Source: Mesorhizobium sp. NFR06 (lineage in GTDB: Bacteria > Pseudomonadota > Alphaproteobacteria > Rhizobiales > Rhizobiaceae). Taken from it: a DNA stretch of 64,000 nucleotides. The position numbers and the translations under genes are program-made. The number at the start of each line of letters is the position of its first letter. The first letter of the stretch is position 1. The notes beneath the pieces are model-generated. The model was not told the DNA's origin. It ran no database searches and saw only the letters and a program-made list of their open reading frames with translations. Positions 48,061 to 56,834 of the stretch are shown piece by piece. The stretch covers positions 62,001 through 126,000 of the forward strand of contig NZ_FOVT01000001.1 of the NCBI RefSeq assembly GCF_900115245.1, written 5' to 3'.

Positions 48061-48822
48061 ATGGCCACTGAAATCGCCTCTCCGCACGACATCTTCCCGC
48101 ATATCCGCATCGTCATGGGCATGGTGATCGGCCTTGGCGTCACCCGGCTGCTTTCGGGGACCGCCCGCATCGTCCAGCATCCCGGCCAGTACCGCCTCTA
48201 TGCGGTGCATCTCGCCTGGGTCGGTTCGGTGCTTTTGATGCTGGTGCATTTCTGGTGGTGGGAGTTCGGCCTCTACGCCATCGAGAGCTCGCCGGAGGCG
48301 TTTGCGCTGAACCCGTCGGGCAAGGTGCCGATCCTGATCGACGGCGACCTCAAGGTTACCGACTCGGCGGCGATCTGCGTCTATCTGGCGGACAAGAATG
48401 CGGAGCATGGCATGGGCGCCAATCCCGGCCTCGCCGGCCGCGCCGAGATGGATTCCTGGATGCATTTCGCCCAGAGCGAGCTGGAAGCGCCGCTTTGGAA
48501 CAAGTTGCGCCATCGTTTCCTGCTGCCCAAGGCGGTCCGCGTTGATGTCGGGCCAGCCGCGGCCTATGACTTCGCATCCGAAATAAAGGCGTTGGACCGC
48601 CGGCTCGGTGACAGGCTTTTCGCGCTCGGCGCGCGCTTTTCGGCCGTCGACGTCCTGCTCGGGGACATGGGCGGCTGGGCCCGCGCCGGACGGTTTGCGA
48701 TCGAGTCCGAACGGGTAAATACCTATTTCGACCGTGTGCTGTCGCGACCCGCCCGGGCAAGGGCGCAAGCCAATGCATCGGCCCGAAAATCGGAATCGAT
48801 TTTCGGAAAGCACGATGCATAG
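48061..48822 (+). CDS. Chimera: membrane-protein N-terminus joined to truncated glutathione S-transferase
   Basis: The 253-residue product has two unrelated parts. Residues 1-70 hold two membrane helices (VMGMVIGLGVTRLLSG, LAWVGSVLLMLVHFWWW). From about residue 75 it is a GST lacking its first strand and helix: LNPSGKVPILIDGD, KVTDSAAICVYLADK, then a helical C-terminal domain (MDSWMHFAQSELEAPLW). The missing part normally carries the catalytic residue. The join falls at about 48271-48289, in frame, as expected from a deletion between two genes. The last residues run into a palindromic repeat (48783 onward). It is likely non-functional as a GST but is openly readable. Confidence 0.75.
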   Translation: MATEIASPHDIFPHIRIVMGMVIGLGVTRLLSGTARIVQHPGQYRLYAVHLAWVGSVLLMLVHFWWWEFGLYAIESSPEAFALNPSGKVPILIDGDLKVTDSAAICVYLADKNAEHGMGANPGLAGRAEMDSWMHFAQSELEAPLWNKLRHRFLLPKAVRVDVGPAAAYDFASEIKALDRRLGDRLFALGARFSAVDVLLGDMGGWARAGRFAIESERVNTYFDRVLSRPARARAQANASARKSESIFGKHDA

Positions 48823-48877
48823 ATGCAAAAGTGTTAGAGCGTCCTTTGCGCGTCCATGAGGACGCGCTGCGCTCTAA
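48783..48877. repeat. Palindromic repeats at the end of the chimera gene
   Basis: CCGAAAATCG (48783-48792), GAAT, CGATTTTCGG (48797-48806) is a perfect hairpin. A second inverted pair TTAGAGCG (48834-48841)/CGCTCTAA (48870-48877) encloses the GTCCTTTGCG...GGACGCGCTG stretch. Both are common intergenic elements of Mesorhizobium-like genomes. The first overlaps the 3' end of the chimera gene and supplies its last codons. Confidence 0.75.
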
Positions 48878-48892
48878 TGGTGGAGCCATGAA

Positions 48893-49456
48893 ATGAAACT
48901 CAACATCACAACCGATTTCACCAAATTCCCGCGCGCCGTCTCGGTTGTTCCAGCCGGCGGGGCCGGATCGACGGCGCCTTACGACAAAGCGGTGCTCGCC
49001 CATGACGAGCGGCATCTGCGCCGTCGCGCCATCGAAACCGCCGGCGGCGAAAAGGTGCTGGTCGACCTGCCCGAGCCGGTAGCGCTTGGCAATGGCGACC
49101 GGCTGGTGCTGGAGGACGGCCGCCAGATCGAGATCGTCGCCGCGCCGGAGGAAGTCTACGACATTCGTGCCCGCGATGGCGTGCATCTGACGGAACTGGC
49201 CTGGCACATCGGCAACCGCCACCTAGCCGCGGCGATCGAGCCGGACCGCATCCTCATCCTGCGCGACCATGTCATCAAGGCCATGCTGGAAGGCCTGGGC
49301 GCCACGGTGAATGAGGTCTTCCAACCGTTCAGCCCGCTGCGCGGCGCCTATTCCGGCCATGGCCACGACCATAGCCATGATCACCATGCGCATGATCATC
49401 ATGGTCACGACCATCACGATCATCATCACTCGCACGACCACGGTCACCATGATTGA
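48893..49456 (+). CDS. ureE: Urease accessory nickel chaperone UreE
   Basis: A 187-residue nickel-binding chaperone that delivers Ni to the UreDFG-urease complex. An N-terminal domain (1-75) precedes the metal-binding domain with GNRHLAAAI (His110). Residues 155-187 are a His-rich tail with 19 histidines ([10 protein letters not shown]...), giving high nickel storage capacity, as in Klebsiella UreE. The ATG at 48893 follows a TGGAGCC site. The stop overlaps ureF by eight bases. Confidence 0.95.
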   Translation: MKLNITTDFTKFPRAVSVVPAGGAGSTAPYDKAVLAHDERHLRRRAIETAGGEKVLVDLPEPVALGNGDRLVLEDGRQIEIVAAPEEVYDIRARDGVHLTELAWHIGNRHLAAAIEPDRILILRDHVIKAMLEGLGATVNEVFQPFSPLRGAYSGHGHDHSHDHHAHDHHGHDHHDHHHSHDHGHHD

Positions 49457-50120
49457 ACAGCGATCCGGCATGGCGCTACTGCGGCTGATGGCCTGGCTGT
49501 CGCCGTCCTTTCCCGTTGGTGGCTTCTCTTACAGCCATGGTCTCGAGCGCGCCGTGCATGACGGGCTGATCGCCGATCGCGAAGATCTTGGCGGCTGGCT
49601 GGAGACGCTGGTCGAGATGGGTTCCGGCTGGAACGACGCGGTGCTGTTTGGCGAAAGCTGGCGGCGCGCGCATGGCGGCGGTGATCTCGACGAGGTCGCC
49701 GCGCTCGCCGAAGCGCTCGCCGGGTCGCGGGAACGACATATGGAAACCATGCTGCAGGGCGCGGCCTTTCTCCAGGCGGCCGCCGCCTGGCCGTGTCCGG
49801 TTCTGGAGCGCCTACCTGAGGATTGCCCCTATTGCGTCGCCATCGGGGCGGTCGCCGGCAGTCACTGCTTCGATTTGGCGGAGGCGCTGTCCGCCTTCCT
49901 GCAGGCCTTCTTCTCCAACCTCGTGCAGGCGGCGATCCGGCTCGGTGTGATCGGGCAGACAGACGCAACGGCATTGTTAGCCGGCTTTGAGCCATTGGCG
50001 CTCGCGACAGCGGCCCGGGCCGCGAACTCCTCGCTCGACGATCTCGGCGGCGCGGCCTTGATGTCCGACATCATGGCGATGAGGCATGAAACCCAATATT
50101 CGCGTCTGTTCCGCTCATGA
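49449..50120 (+). CDS. ureF: Urease accessory protein UreF
   Basis: A 223-residue all-helical protein of the UreDFG GTPase complex, which regulates UreG. Family blocks: [16 protein letters not shown], [16 protein letters not shown] and [10 protein letters not shown] at the end. The ATG at 49449 lies inside the end of ureE; a later start at 49470 (MALLRLM) is also possible. Its stop overlaps the DUF3995 start (ATGA). Confidence 0.95.
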   Translation: MIEQRSGMALLRLMAWLSPSFPVGGFSYSHGLERAVHDGLIADREDLGGWLETLVEMGSGWNDAVLFGESWRRAHGGGDLDEVAALAEALAGSRERHMETMLQGAAFLQAAAAWPCPVLERLPEDCPYCVAIGAVAGSHCFDLAEALSAFLQAFFSNLVQAAIRLGVIGQTDATALLAGFEPLALATAARAANSSLDDLGGAALMSDIMAMRHETQYSRLFRS

Positions 50121-50553
50121 CCATTCTTGCCTTCGCCCTTTCTGTCGTGCTGCTCCTGATCACCACGCTGCATGTCTATTGGGGCATCGGCGGCATCTGG
50201 CCAGGGACTGACGCAAAATCCTGCGCGCACGCTGTTGTCGGCTTTCGCGGCGTGGACGAGATGCCGTCGTCATTCGCGAGCTTCGCCGTCGCAGCTTGCC
50301 TCGCGCTCGCGACGCTCTGGCCGCTGGCGCTGGCTTGTGTCTTTGCCACGCCCTTTCCAAGGGAAGGCCTGGCCGCCACGGCGTTGATGATCGGCCTTGT
50401 CTTTCTCGGCCGCGGCATCGCCGGCTTCACGCCCTTGTGGCGCCGGCTCGCGCCCGAGCAGCCTTTCGCGCGGCTCGACCAGCGCCTTTATTCGCCGCTC
50501 TGCCTGTTGATCGGGCTGGGCTTCGCAATCCTTGCCATCATGGAGTTTCCGGC

Positions 50554-50557
<4 letters not shown>
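50117..50557 (+). CDS. DUF3995 membrane protein
   Basis: A 146-residue protein with four likely helices ([71 protein letters not shown]). [14 protein letters not shown] is the DUF3995 signature. The function is unknown. It is translationally coupled to both ureF (4-base overlap) and ureG (4-base overlap), so it is co-made with the nickel-loading proteins and may aid urease maturation or be a passenger. Confidence 0.85.
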
Positions 50558-51186
<629 letters not shown>

Positions 51187-51246
51187 GGGCGGTCTGACCC
51201 ATTAGTTTGCGGTTGCTGGCAGCGGCCGTGCACGGCATTGTCTGGG

Positions 51247-51290
51247 GCAATTCCGGGAAAAGTGCGCAGCGGTTTTCCGTCCGGAATTGC
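51247..51290. repeat. Palindromic repeat with GCAATTCCGG ends
   Basis: GCAATTCCGG (51247-51256) and CCGGAATTGC (51281-51290) pair, and inside lies GGAAAAGTGCGCAGCGGTTTTCC, whose AAAAGTGCG/AGCGGTTTT core matches the 8321-8365 units. It is 30 bases upstream of the aldolase gene. Confidence 0.75.
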
Positions 51291-51321
51291 GTAGAACAAG
51301 ACCCAAGCGGAGGATTTCTCG

Positions 51322-52089
51322 ATGAGCCTTGCCCGCCTGCATAAGGAACCGCTGAGCAACCTGCCCTATTACGAGGAGCGGGTCGATCTTGCCGCCGCCT
51401 TCCGCTGGACGGCGCGGCTCAACATGCACGAGGCGGTGGCCAACCACTTCTCGCTGTCCGTCAACGAGGAAGGCACCAAGTTCCTCATGAACCCGAACCA
51501 GGTGCATTTCTCCCGCATCAAGGCAAGCGACCTGCTCTTGATCGACGCCAACGATCCCGCAACGCTGTCCGGTCCCAATGCGCCCGACCCGACCGCCTGG
51601 GGACTGCACGGCGCCATCCACCGCAACGTGCCGCATGCGCGCTGCGCCATGCATGTCCATTCGATCCACGCCACCGTGCTCGCCTCGCTGGCCGATTCGA
51701 CGCTGCCGCCGATCGACCAGAACTCTGCCATGTTCTTCAACCGCCATGTCGTCGACGCCAATTATGGCGGGCTGGCCTTCGAGGAAGAGGGCGAGCGCTG
51801 CTCGCAGCTTCTCACCGATCCCAAGGTCAAGGTGATGGTCATGGGCAATCACGGCGTGATGGTCATCGGCGACACCGTCGCCGACACCTTCAATCGCATG
51901 TTCTATTTCGAGCGCGCCGCCGAGACCTATATCAAGGCGCTGTGGACCGGCCGTCCGCTGCGCACGCTCTCCGACGAGATCGCCGAGAAGACCGCGCGCG
52001 AAATGGACGATTATCCCGGCCAGGCCGAGCGTCATCTTGCCGAACTGAAAGCGATCCTCGACGAGGAAGAGCCGGTCTACCGGAACTGA
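51322..52089 (+). CDS. Class II aldolase/adducin family protein
   Basis: A 255-residue member of the class II aldolase fold. The zinc-ligand block is MHVHSIHATVLAS (His111, His113) and the third histidine is in GNHGVMVIGD; the acid/base Glu is not obvious. The substrate is unknown; relatives act on fuculose or rhamnulose phosphate or simply decarboxylate. It stands alone between ureG and a HAD gene. GGAGGATT precedes the ATG. Some members lack aldolase activity, so a broader name is safer. Confidence 0.85.
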   Translation: MSLARLHKEPLSNLPYYEERVDLAAAFRWTARLNMHEAVANHFSLSVNEEGTKFLMNPNQVHFSRIKASDLLLIDANDPATLSGPNAPDPTAWGLHGAIHRNVPHARCAMHVHSIHATVLASLADSTLPPIDQNSAMFFNRHVVDANYGGLAFEEEGERCSQLLTDPKVKVMVMGNHGVMVIGDTVADTFNRMFYFERAAETYIKALWTGRPLRTLSDEIAEKTAREMDDYPGQAERHLAELKAILDEEEPVYRN

Positions 52090-52165
52090 GCTGCCATTCC
52101 CTCGCCCCGTTCACGGGGAGTTGAGGCAGGCGGATGAAGGGCGGAGCCGACCTTGGTGGTTGCGT

Positions 52166-52798
52166 TCAGAGTCCGAGTTCTCTGCGCAATTCCTCGGCGC
52201 TGTTGATTGCGATGGCACCTGGCGGGCCTTCCATCGGCGCTTCCGGCCAGAAGATCGTCTTCATGCCCGCCGCCAGCCCGGCCATGGCGCCGGTGCGGCT
52301 GTCGTCGACCGCGACCGCATCCGCCGGATCGACGCCGGCCAGATAGGCCGCGCGCAGGAAAGGCTCAGGGAACGGCTTGCCTTCGATAACGTCATTGCGG
52401 CTCACCGTGCGCATGCCGGGGTAGGTGAGCCCGACGGCGGTGAGATTGGCGTCGACGATCAGCCGGTCGGAATTGGACACCACCGCCTGCTCGACCCCGA
52501 GCGCCCGCAATTCGTTGAACACTTCGATGGCGCCGGGCCGCGGTTTGAGCGTTTCGGCGAGCGGCAGGTAGTGATCGTATTTGCGCACGATCCAGTCGTC
52601 GAAGGGCAGGCCGAGGCCGAACTCGTCGCGCAGCATCTCGTAGACCGGCCACGCGGCGACACCAAGGACGCGCTGGTGCAGGTCGACCGGTGGAGCGACG
52701 CCGACGCTGCGCAGCGCCGCCACCAGCGCTGCCTCATGCAGCGGCTCGCTGTCGACCAGCGTCCCGTCCATATCCCAGAAAACGGCTTTCGGCGTCAT
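52166..52798 (-). CDS. HAD-family phosphatase/phosphoglucomutase-like
   Basis: A 210-residue subclass IA HAD enzyme. Motif I is DMDGTLVDSE with nucleophile and acid aspartates, motif II is VVSNSD, motif III is EGKPFPEPF, and motif IV is AVDDSRTGAMAG. Typical members dephosphorylate sugar phosphates. It is divergent from the smoC regulator gene, sharing a 206-base gap with an inverted repeat at 52915-52941, so it may belong to the polyol module. A second HAD enzyme is at 62220. Confidence 0.85.
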   Translation of the reverse strand: MTPKAVFWDMDGTLVDSEPLHEAALVAALRSVGVAPPVDLHQRVLGVAAWPVYEMLRDEFGLGLPFDDWIVRKYDHYLPLAETLKPRPGAIEVFNELRALGVEQAVVSNSDRLIVDANLTAVGLTYPGMRTVSRNDVIEGKPFPEPFLRAAYLAGVDPADAVAVDDSRTGAMAGLAAGMKTIFWPEAPMEGPPGAIAINSAEELRRELGL

Positions 52799-52914
52799 GC
52801 GAGACTCCCTTCGCCGATCCCCTTAATGGGTTTCCCGGTCGAGATAAACCGCCCCGGCGGCAAATGATTGGCGGCGCGACGAATTGATCCGTCGGGCGCC
52901 CGTCAAGCTTCCAA

Positions 52915-52941
52915 GCAATTGCTCTTTCGATAGACAATTGC
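52915..52941. promoter_or_regulatory. Inverted repeat upstream of smoC (candidate autoregulatory site)
   Basis: GCAATTG (52915-52921) and CAATTGC (52935-52941) pair with a 13-base spacer. The left arm read as GAGCAATTGC resembles the half-sites of the palindrome in front of smoE (TGAGTAATTGCC). The site lies about 65-90 bases before the smoC start. It may be a SmoC site, but the orientation of the half-sites differs from that at smoE. Confidence 0.4.
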
Positions 52942-53004
52942 GCGCTGGCGTAATCGCTGTAAGCTATGGTGCTCGTGTATATCGCGCGGGCCGGGAGGCA
53001 AAAA

Positions 53005-53964
53005 GTGAATTCGCGACAGGAGACTGGCAGCACCAGGTTGGACGACGCCGCGCGCGCCGGCTGGCTTTATTATGTTGCCGGCAACACGCAGGACCAGATC
53101 GCCGCCAAGCTAGGCATCTCCAGGCAGACCGCGCAGCGGTTGGTATCGCTGGCCATGTCGGAGGGCCTGATCAAGGTGCGGGTCGATCATCCGATCGCCA
53201 ACTGCCTCGATCTTGCCGCGCGGCTGAAGTCACGCTTCGCGCTCGATCTTGTCGAAGTGGTGCCGAGCGACCCGACGTCGAATTCGACGACGATCGGCAT
53301 CGCCGAGGCGGCTGCGGCCGAGATCGAACGCCGGCTGCGCTCGGAGGCGCCGATCGTTATGGCGATCGGCACCGGGCGCACGCTGAAGGCGGCGATCGAG
53401 CAACTGCCGCCGATGGAGTGCCCGCAGCACAAGGTGGTGTCGTTGACCGGCAACATCTCGCCCGACGGTTCGGCGGCCTTTTACAACGTCATTTTCACGA
53501 TGGCCGACCGCGTCAAGGCGCGCTCCTTCCCGATGCCGCTGCCGGTCATTGCGTCCTCGCCCGCGGAACGCGAGATGCTGCTCAACCAGCCGATGATCCA
53601 GCCGACGCTGGCGCTGGCGGCGGAAGCCGACGTCACCTTCGTCGGTATCGGCGACCTCGGCCCCAAGGCGCCGCTCTATGAGGACGGCTTCATTTCGGAA
53701 AGCGAGTTGAAGGCGCTGCAGAAGGCCGGCGGCATCGCCGAGATCGTCGGCTGGGTGTTCGACCGCGAAGGTCGCATGATCGAGGGCATCACCAACGACC
53801 GCGTCTCCTCGGCGGCGCTGCCGTCGCGCGAAAGGTCGCTGGTCATTGCTTTAGCCATGGGCGAGCGCAAGCTGCCGGGCATCCTGGCGGCCGTCAACCG
53901 GCGGCTGGTCAACGGCCTCATCACCGATGAACGGACGGCTGAAGCCCTGCTTGCCGGCGCATGA
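53005..53964 (+). CDS. smoC: SorC/DeoR-family sugar-binding regulator of polyol use
   Basis: A 319-residue regulator. The N-terminal helix-turn-helix (28-50; TQDQIAAKLGISRQTAQRLV) precedes a large phosphosugar-binding domain (about 60-319), with AIGTGRTLKAAIEQ and VSLTGNISPDG typical of SorC members. It should sense a polyol or its phosphate and control smoEFGK. A GTG start at 53005 follows GGGAGG six bases before it and gives the normal N-terminus; an ATG at 52966 would add 13 residues without such a site. It is separated from smoE by a LysR gene. Confidence 0.87.
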   Translation: MNSRQETGSTRLDDAARAGWLYYVAGNTQDQIAAKLGISRQTAQRLVSLAMSEGLIKVRVDHPIANCLDLAARLKSRFALDLVEVVPSDPTSNSTTIGIAEAAAAEIERRLRSEAPIVMAIGTGRTLKAAIEQLPPMECPQHKVVSLTGNISPDGSAAFYNVIFTMADRVKARSFPMPLPVIASSPAEREMLLNQPMIQPTLALAAEADVTFVGIGDLGPKAPLYEDGFISESELKALQKAGGIAEIVGWVFDREGRMIEGITNDRVSSAALPSRERSLVIALAMGERKLPGILAAVNRRLVNGLITDERTAEALLAGA

Positions 53965-54003
53965 TCGAGCCGAACGCTGCGCCCGACCGATAAAAAGCGC
54001 CGG

Positions 54004-54189
54004 CTATAGGGAGCGGCCGCGCGGATCGTTGCCGTCGAGAAAGCCCATGTCGCGCTGCAGATGCTCCGGCAATTCCCGGACATTGACATAGCCGCGTCTG
54101 CGGCCCGAAAACCGTGAGAACTCCCGGGCCAGCATGAAAAGCCAGCCTCGTACCGGGGTTGAAACGAGTTTTTCGTGGACCGTGACCAT
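54004..54189 (-). CDS. Small DUF1127-like protein
   Basis: A 61-residue basic protein with ELPEHLQRDMGFLDG near its C-terminus, close to the DUF1127/YjiS motif (DLPDHLLRDIGL). It is divergent from the LysR gene. Such small proteins often sit opposite LysR regulators and may be their targets; some affect RNA or phosphate regulation. The ATG at 54189 is chosen from the homologous core; an open frame starts at 54288. Confidence 0.6.
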   Translation of the reverse strand: MVTVHEKLVSTPVRGWLFMLAREFSRFSGRRRGYVNVRELPEHLQRDMGFLDGNDPRGRSL

Positions 54190-54299
54190 GATCGTCAGCC
54201 TTCGCCATGCTTGAACTGGATTGATCGTCGACCCCAAATATCGGGTTGGCCGGTTCGTGCTTCCAATTAAACCTCGATCATGACCCATAAGGAGGCCTT

Positions 54300-55208
54300 A
54301 TGCCCGATCTGAGCTCTCCACAGCTTGCGCCGCTGCCGCCGCTGCAGGCGATCCGGGTGTTCGAAGCGGTGGCCCGGCACCTGTCCTTCACCAAGGCGGC
54401 GCAGGAACTCGGCATGACGCAGGCCGCGGCCAGCTACCAGATCAAGGTGCTCGAGGAGCGCATCGGCGCGCCGCTGTTCCTGCGCAGACCGAGGCAGATC
54501 GAATTGACCGAGCCCGGCCAGCGCCTGGCGCCTGCCGTCAGCGAGGCCTTTTCCATTCTCGGGCAAGCCTATGCCGCGGCGCGCGGCGGCGCCGACGGCC
54601 TGCTCTGCGTCACCACGGTGCTCACCTTTGCCTCGAACTGGCTGGCGCAGCATCTGGGCGCCTTCCAACTCGCTCACCCGGCACTTGCCGTGCGGCTCGA
54701 CACCTCGAGCCGCCTGACCGATTTCGCGCGCGAGGATGTCGACCTTGCCATCCGTTCCGGCGGCGGCAAGTGGCCGGGCCTGGAGGCGCATAAACTGCTC
54801 GACGCCGATTTCACGCCGATGCTCAGCCCGAAGCTTGCGGCGAGCATCGGCGGCGTCAAGGAGCCGGCCGACCTGTTGCGCCTGCCGATCCTCGATCCGG
54901 GCGACATCTGGTGGGCGCAATGGTTCGAGGCCGCCGGCGTCGGCGCGCACGACCTCGCCAAACGGCCCGGCTCCAGCATGGGCGCGCAGGCCTATGAGGC
55001 GAACGCGGCGATGGCCGGCCACGGCGTTGCCATCCTGACCAGGGCGCTGTTCAAGAACGAGATCGCCGATGGCCGCCTGATCCAGCCTTTCGACCTGGTC
55101 GGCGATGACGGCCATGCCTATTGGCTGGTCTATCCGACGGCGCGCCGCAACGTGCCGAAGATCCGTGCCTTCCGCGACTGGATCCTGGCCGAGATCGCCT
55201 GCCCGTAA
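54300..55208 (+). CDS. LysR-family regulator (GcvA-like)
   Basis: A 302-residue LysR protein: N-terminal winged helix (about 15-75; FEAVARHLSFTKAAQELGMTQAAASYQI) and an effector-binding domain (about 100-300). Conserved RLTDFAREDVDLAIRSGGG is typical of GcvA/AmpR-like members. The effector is unknown. AAGGAGG lies at suitable spacing before the ATG. Its divergent neighbour is the DUF1127-like gene. It lies between smoC and smoE but need not regulate them. Confidence 0.88.
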   Translation: MPDLSSPQLAPLPPLQAIRVFEAVARHLSFTKAAQELGMTQAAASYQIKVLEERIGAPLFLRRPRQIELTEPGQRLAPAVSEAFSILGQAYAAARGGADGLLCVTTVLTFASNWLAQHLGAFQLAHPALAVRLDTSSRLTDFAREDVDLAIRSGGGKWPGLEAHKLLDADFTPMLSPKLAASIGGVKEPADLLRLPILDPGDIWWAQWFEAAGVGAHDLAKRPGSSMGAQAYEANAAMAGHGVAILTRALFKNEIADGRLIQPFDLVGDDGHAYWLVYPTARRNVPKIRAFRDWILAEIACP

Positions 55209-55304
55209 GCGGGCTGCCCAGGCTTCTATCCTAAAGATATCTCCCGCATCGCCGGATCGGGTTCACGTAGCCGCATTTCTGCTGCGCTGCAGCATCGATT
55301 CCGC

Positions 55305-55333
55305 TTGACATAAATCACGCCAAGTGAGTAATT
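55305..55333 (+). promoter_or_regulatory. Candidate smoE promoter
   Basis: TTGACA at 55305-55310 is a perfect -35 element. With 17 bases of spacing, the -10 is a weak GTAATT at 55328-55333, overlapped by the operator-like palindrome described next. The ATG is 48 bases further downstream. Confidence 0.5.
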
Positions 55334-55357
55334 GCCCAAAGCAAAGGCAAATGCTCA
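55325..55357. promoter_or_regulatory. Inverted repeat at the smoE promoter (candidate SmoC operator)
   Basis: TGAGTAATTGCC (55325-55336) and GGCAAATGCTCA (55346-55357) are inverted copies with two mismatches and a 9-base spacer. It covers the putative -10 region and ends 24 bases before the smoE ATG, so a bound regulator would block transcription. SmoC encoded at 53005 is the natural candidate. Confidence 0.65.
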
Positions 55358-55380
55358 TCTTGGTTTATGGGAGGAATTTG

Positions 55381-56691
55381 ATGAAACTTCGCACGCTCAC
55401 CCTGGGCCTGTTGTCGGCCAGCGCCCTCGCTTTCGCCGCGCATGCCGAATCCATCACCATCGCCACCGTCAACAATGGCGATATGGTCCGCATGCAGAAG
55501 CTGACCGACGACTTCACCAAGGCTAACCCCGACATCCAGCTGAACTGGGTGACGCTTGAAGAGAACGTGCTGCGCGAGCGCGTCACCACCGACATCGCCA
55601 CCAAGGGCGGCCAGTACGACGTCATGACCATCGGCACCTACGAGGTTCCGATCTGGGCCAAGCAGAGCTGGCTCCTGCCGCTCGACAAGCTCGGCGACGA
55701 CTACGACGTCAAGGACATCATCCCGGCCATCGCCGGCGGCCTTTCGGTCGACGGCAAGCTCTATGCCGCGCCCTTCTATGGCGAGAGTTCCTTCGTCATG
55801 TACCGCAAGGATCTGATGGAGAAGGCCGGCTTGAAGATGCCCGACGCGCCGACCTGGGACTTCGTCAAGCAGGCCGCCGACAAGATGACCGATCGCGCCA
55901 ACGGCGTGAACGGCGTGTGCCTGCGCGGCAAGGCCGGCTGGGGCGAGAACATGGCCTTCCTGACCGCCATGTCGAACTCCTTCGGCGCCCGCTGGTTCGA
56001 CGAGAACTGGAAGCCGCAATTCGACCAACCGGAATGGAAGAACACGCTGCAGTTCTATGTCGACCTGATGAAGGCCGACGGTCCGGAAGGCGCTTCCTCC
56101 AACGGCTTCAACGAAAACCTGGCGCTCTTCCAGCAGGGCAAGTGCGGCATGTGGATCGACGCCACCGTCGCGGCGTCCTTCGTCTCCGATCCGAAGGCCT
56201 CGCAGGTCGCCGACAAGGTCGGCTACGCGCTGGCGCCCGACAACGGCCTCGGCAAGCGCGGCAACTGGCTGTGGGCGTGGTCGCTCGCGATCCCGGCCGG
56301 CACCCAGAAGGCCGATGCAGCCCAGAAGTTCGTCTCCTGGGCTACCAGCAAGCATTATGCCGAACTGGTCGCCTCGAAGGAAGGCTGGGCAAATGTTCCG
56401 CCCGGAACGCGCTCCTCGCTCTACGCCAATGCCGAGTACCAGAAGGCAGCGCCCTTCGCCAAGATGACGCTGGACTCCATCAACGCCGCCGACCCGACGC
56501 ATCCGACCGTCAAGCCGGTGCCCTATGTCGGCGTGCAGTTCGTCGCCATTCCTGAGTTCCAGGGTCTCGGCACCACCGTCGGCCAGCTCTTCTCGGCCGC
56601 CCTTGCCGGCCAGTCGAGCGTCGACGATGCGCTGAAGCAGGCCCAGGACGCGGCCACCGCGGCGATGACCGAGGGCGGCTACATCAAGTAA
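55381..56691 (+). CDS. smoE: Polyol (sorbitol/mannitol) ABC transporter, substrate-binding protein
   Basis: A 436-residue periplasmic binding protein with a Sec signal peptide (1-22, ending AHA). The mature sequence (TVNNGDMVRMQKLTDDFTKANP, TIGTYEVPIWAKQSWLLPL, FYGESSFVMYRKDLM) and operon context match SmoE of rhizobial sorbitol/mannitol uptake. GGGAGG precedes the ATG at 55381, which is chosen over an upstream start at 55324 within the operator. A strong hairpin terminator follows the gene, so the binding protein should be made in excess. Confidence 0.92.
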   Translation: MKLRTLTLGLLSASALAFAAHAESITIATVNNGDMVRMQKLTDDFTKANPDIQLNWVTLEENVLRERVTTDIATKGGQYDVMTIGTYEVPIWAKQSWLLPLDKLGDDYDVKDIIPAIAGGLSVDGKLYAAPFYGESSFVMYRKDLMEKAGLKMPDAPTWDFVKQAADKMTDRANGVNGVCLRGKAGWGENMAFLTAMSNSFGARWFDENWKPQFDQPEWKNTLQFYVDLMKADGPEGASSNGFNENLALFQQGKCGMWIDATVAASFVSDPKASQVADKVGYALAPDNGLGKRGNWLWAWSLAIPAGTQKADAAQKFVSWATSKHYAELVASKEGWANVPPGTRSSLYANAEYQKAAPFAKMTLDSINAADPTHPTVKPVPYVGVQFVAIPEFQGLGTTVGQLFSAALAGQSSVDDALKQAQDAATAAMTEGGYIK

Positions 56692-56738
56692 GGCTCCTCC
56701 CGGCGCCGAAGGCCGGTCGCCTATCGTGACCGGCAAGC

Positions 56739-56772
56739 GGCCGCCCGAAACCCAGTTCGGGCGGCCACTTTT
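56739..56772 (+). terminator. Attenuator/terminator between smoE and smoF
   Basis: Perfect 11-bp arms GGCCGCCCGAA (56739-56749) and TTCGGGCGGCC (56756-56766) with a six-base loop are followed by ACTTTT. It allows partial readthrough into smoFGK, making the binding protein more abundant than the membrane part. Confidence 0.8.
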
Positions 56773-56834
56773 CAAAATCGGGAAAATTCTGGCACGACAC
56801 TGAAAATCCGGCTGACCTTGGGAGGGTGACCGTC

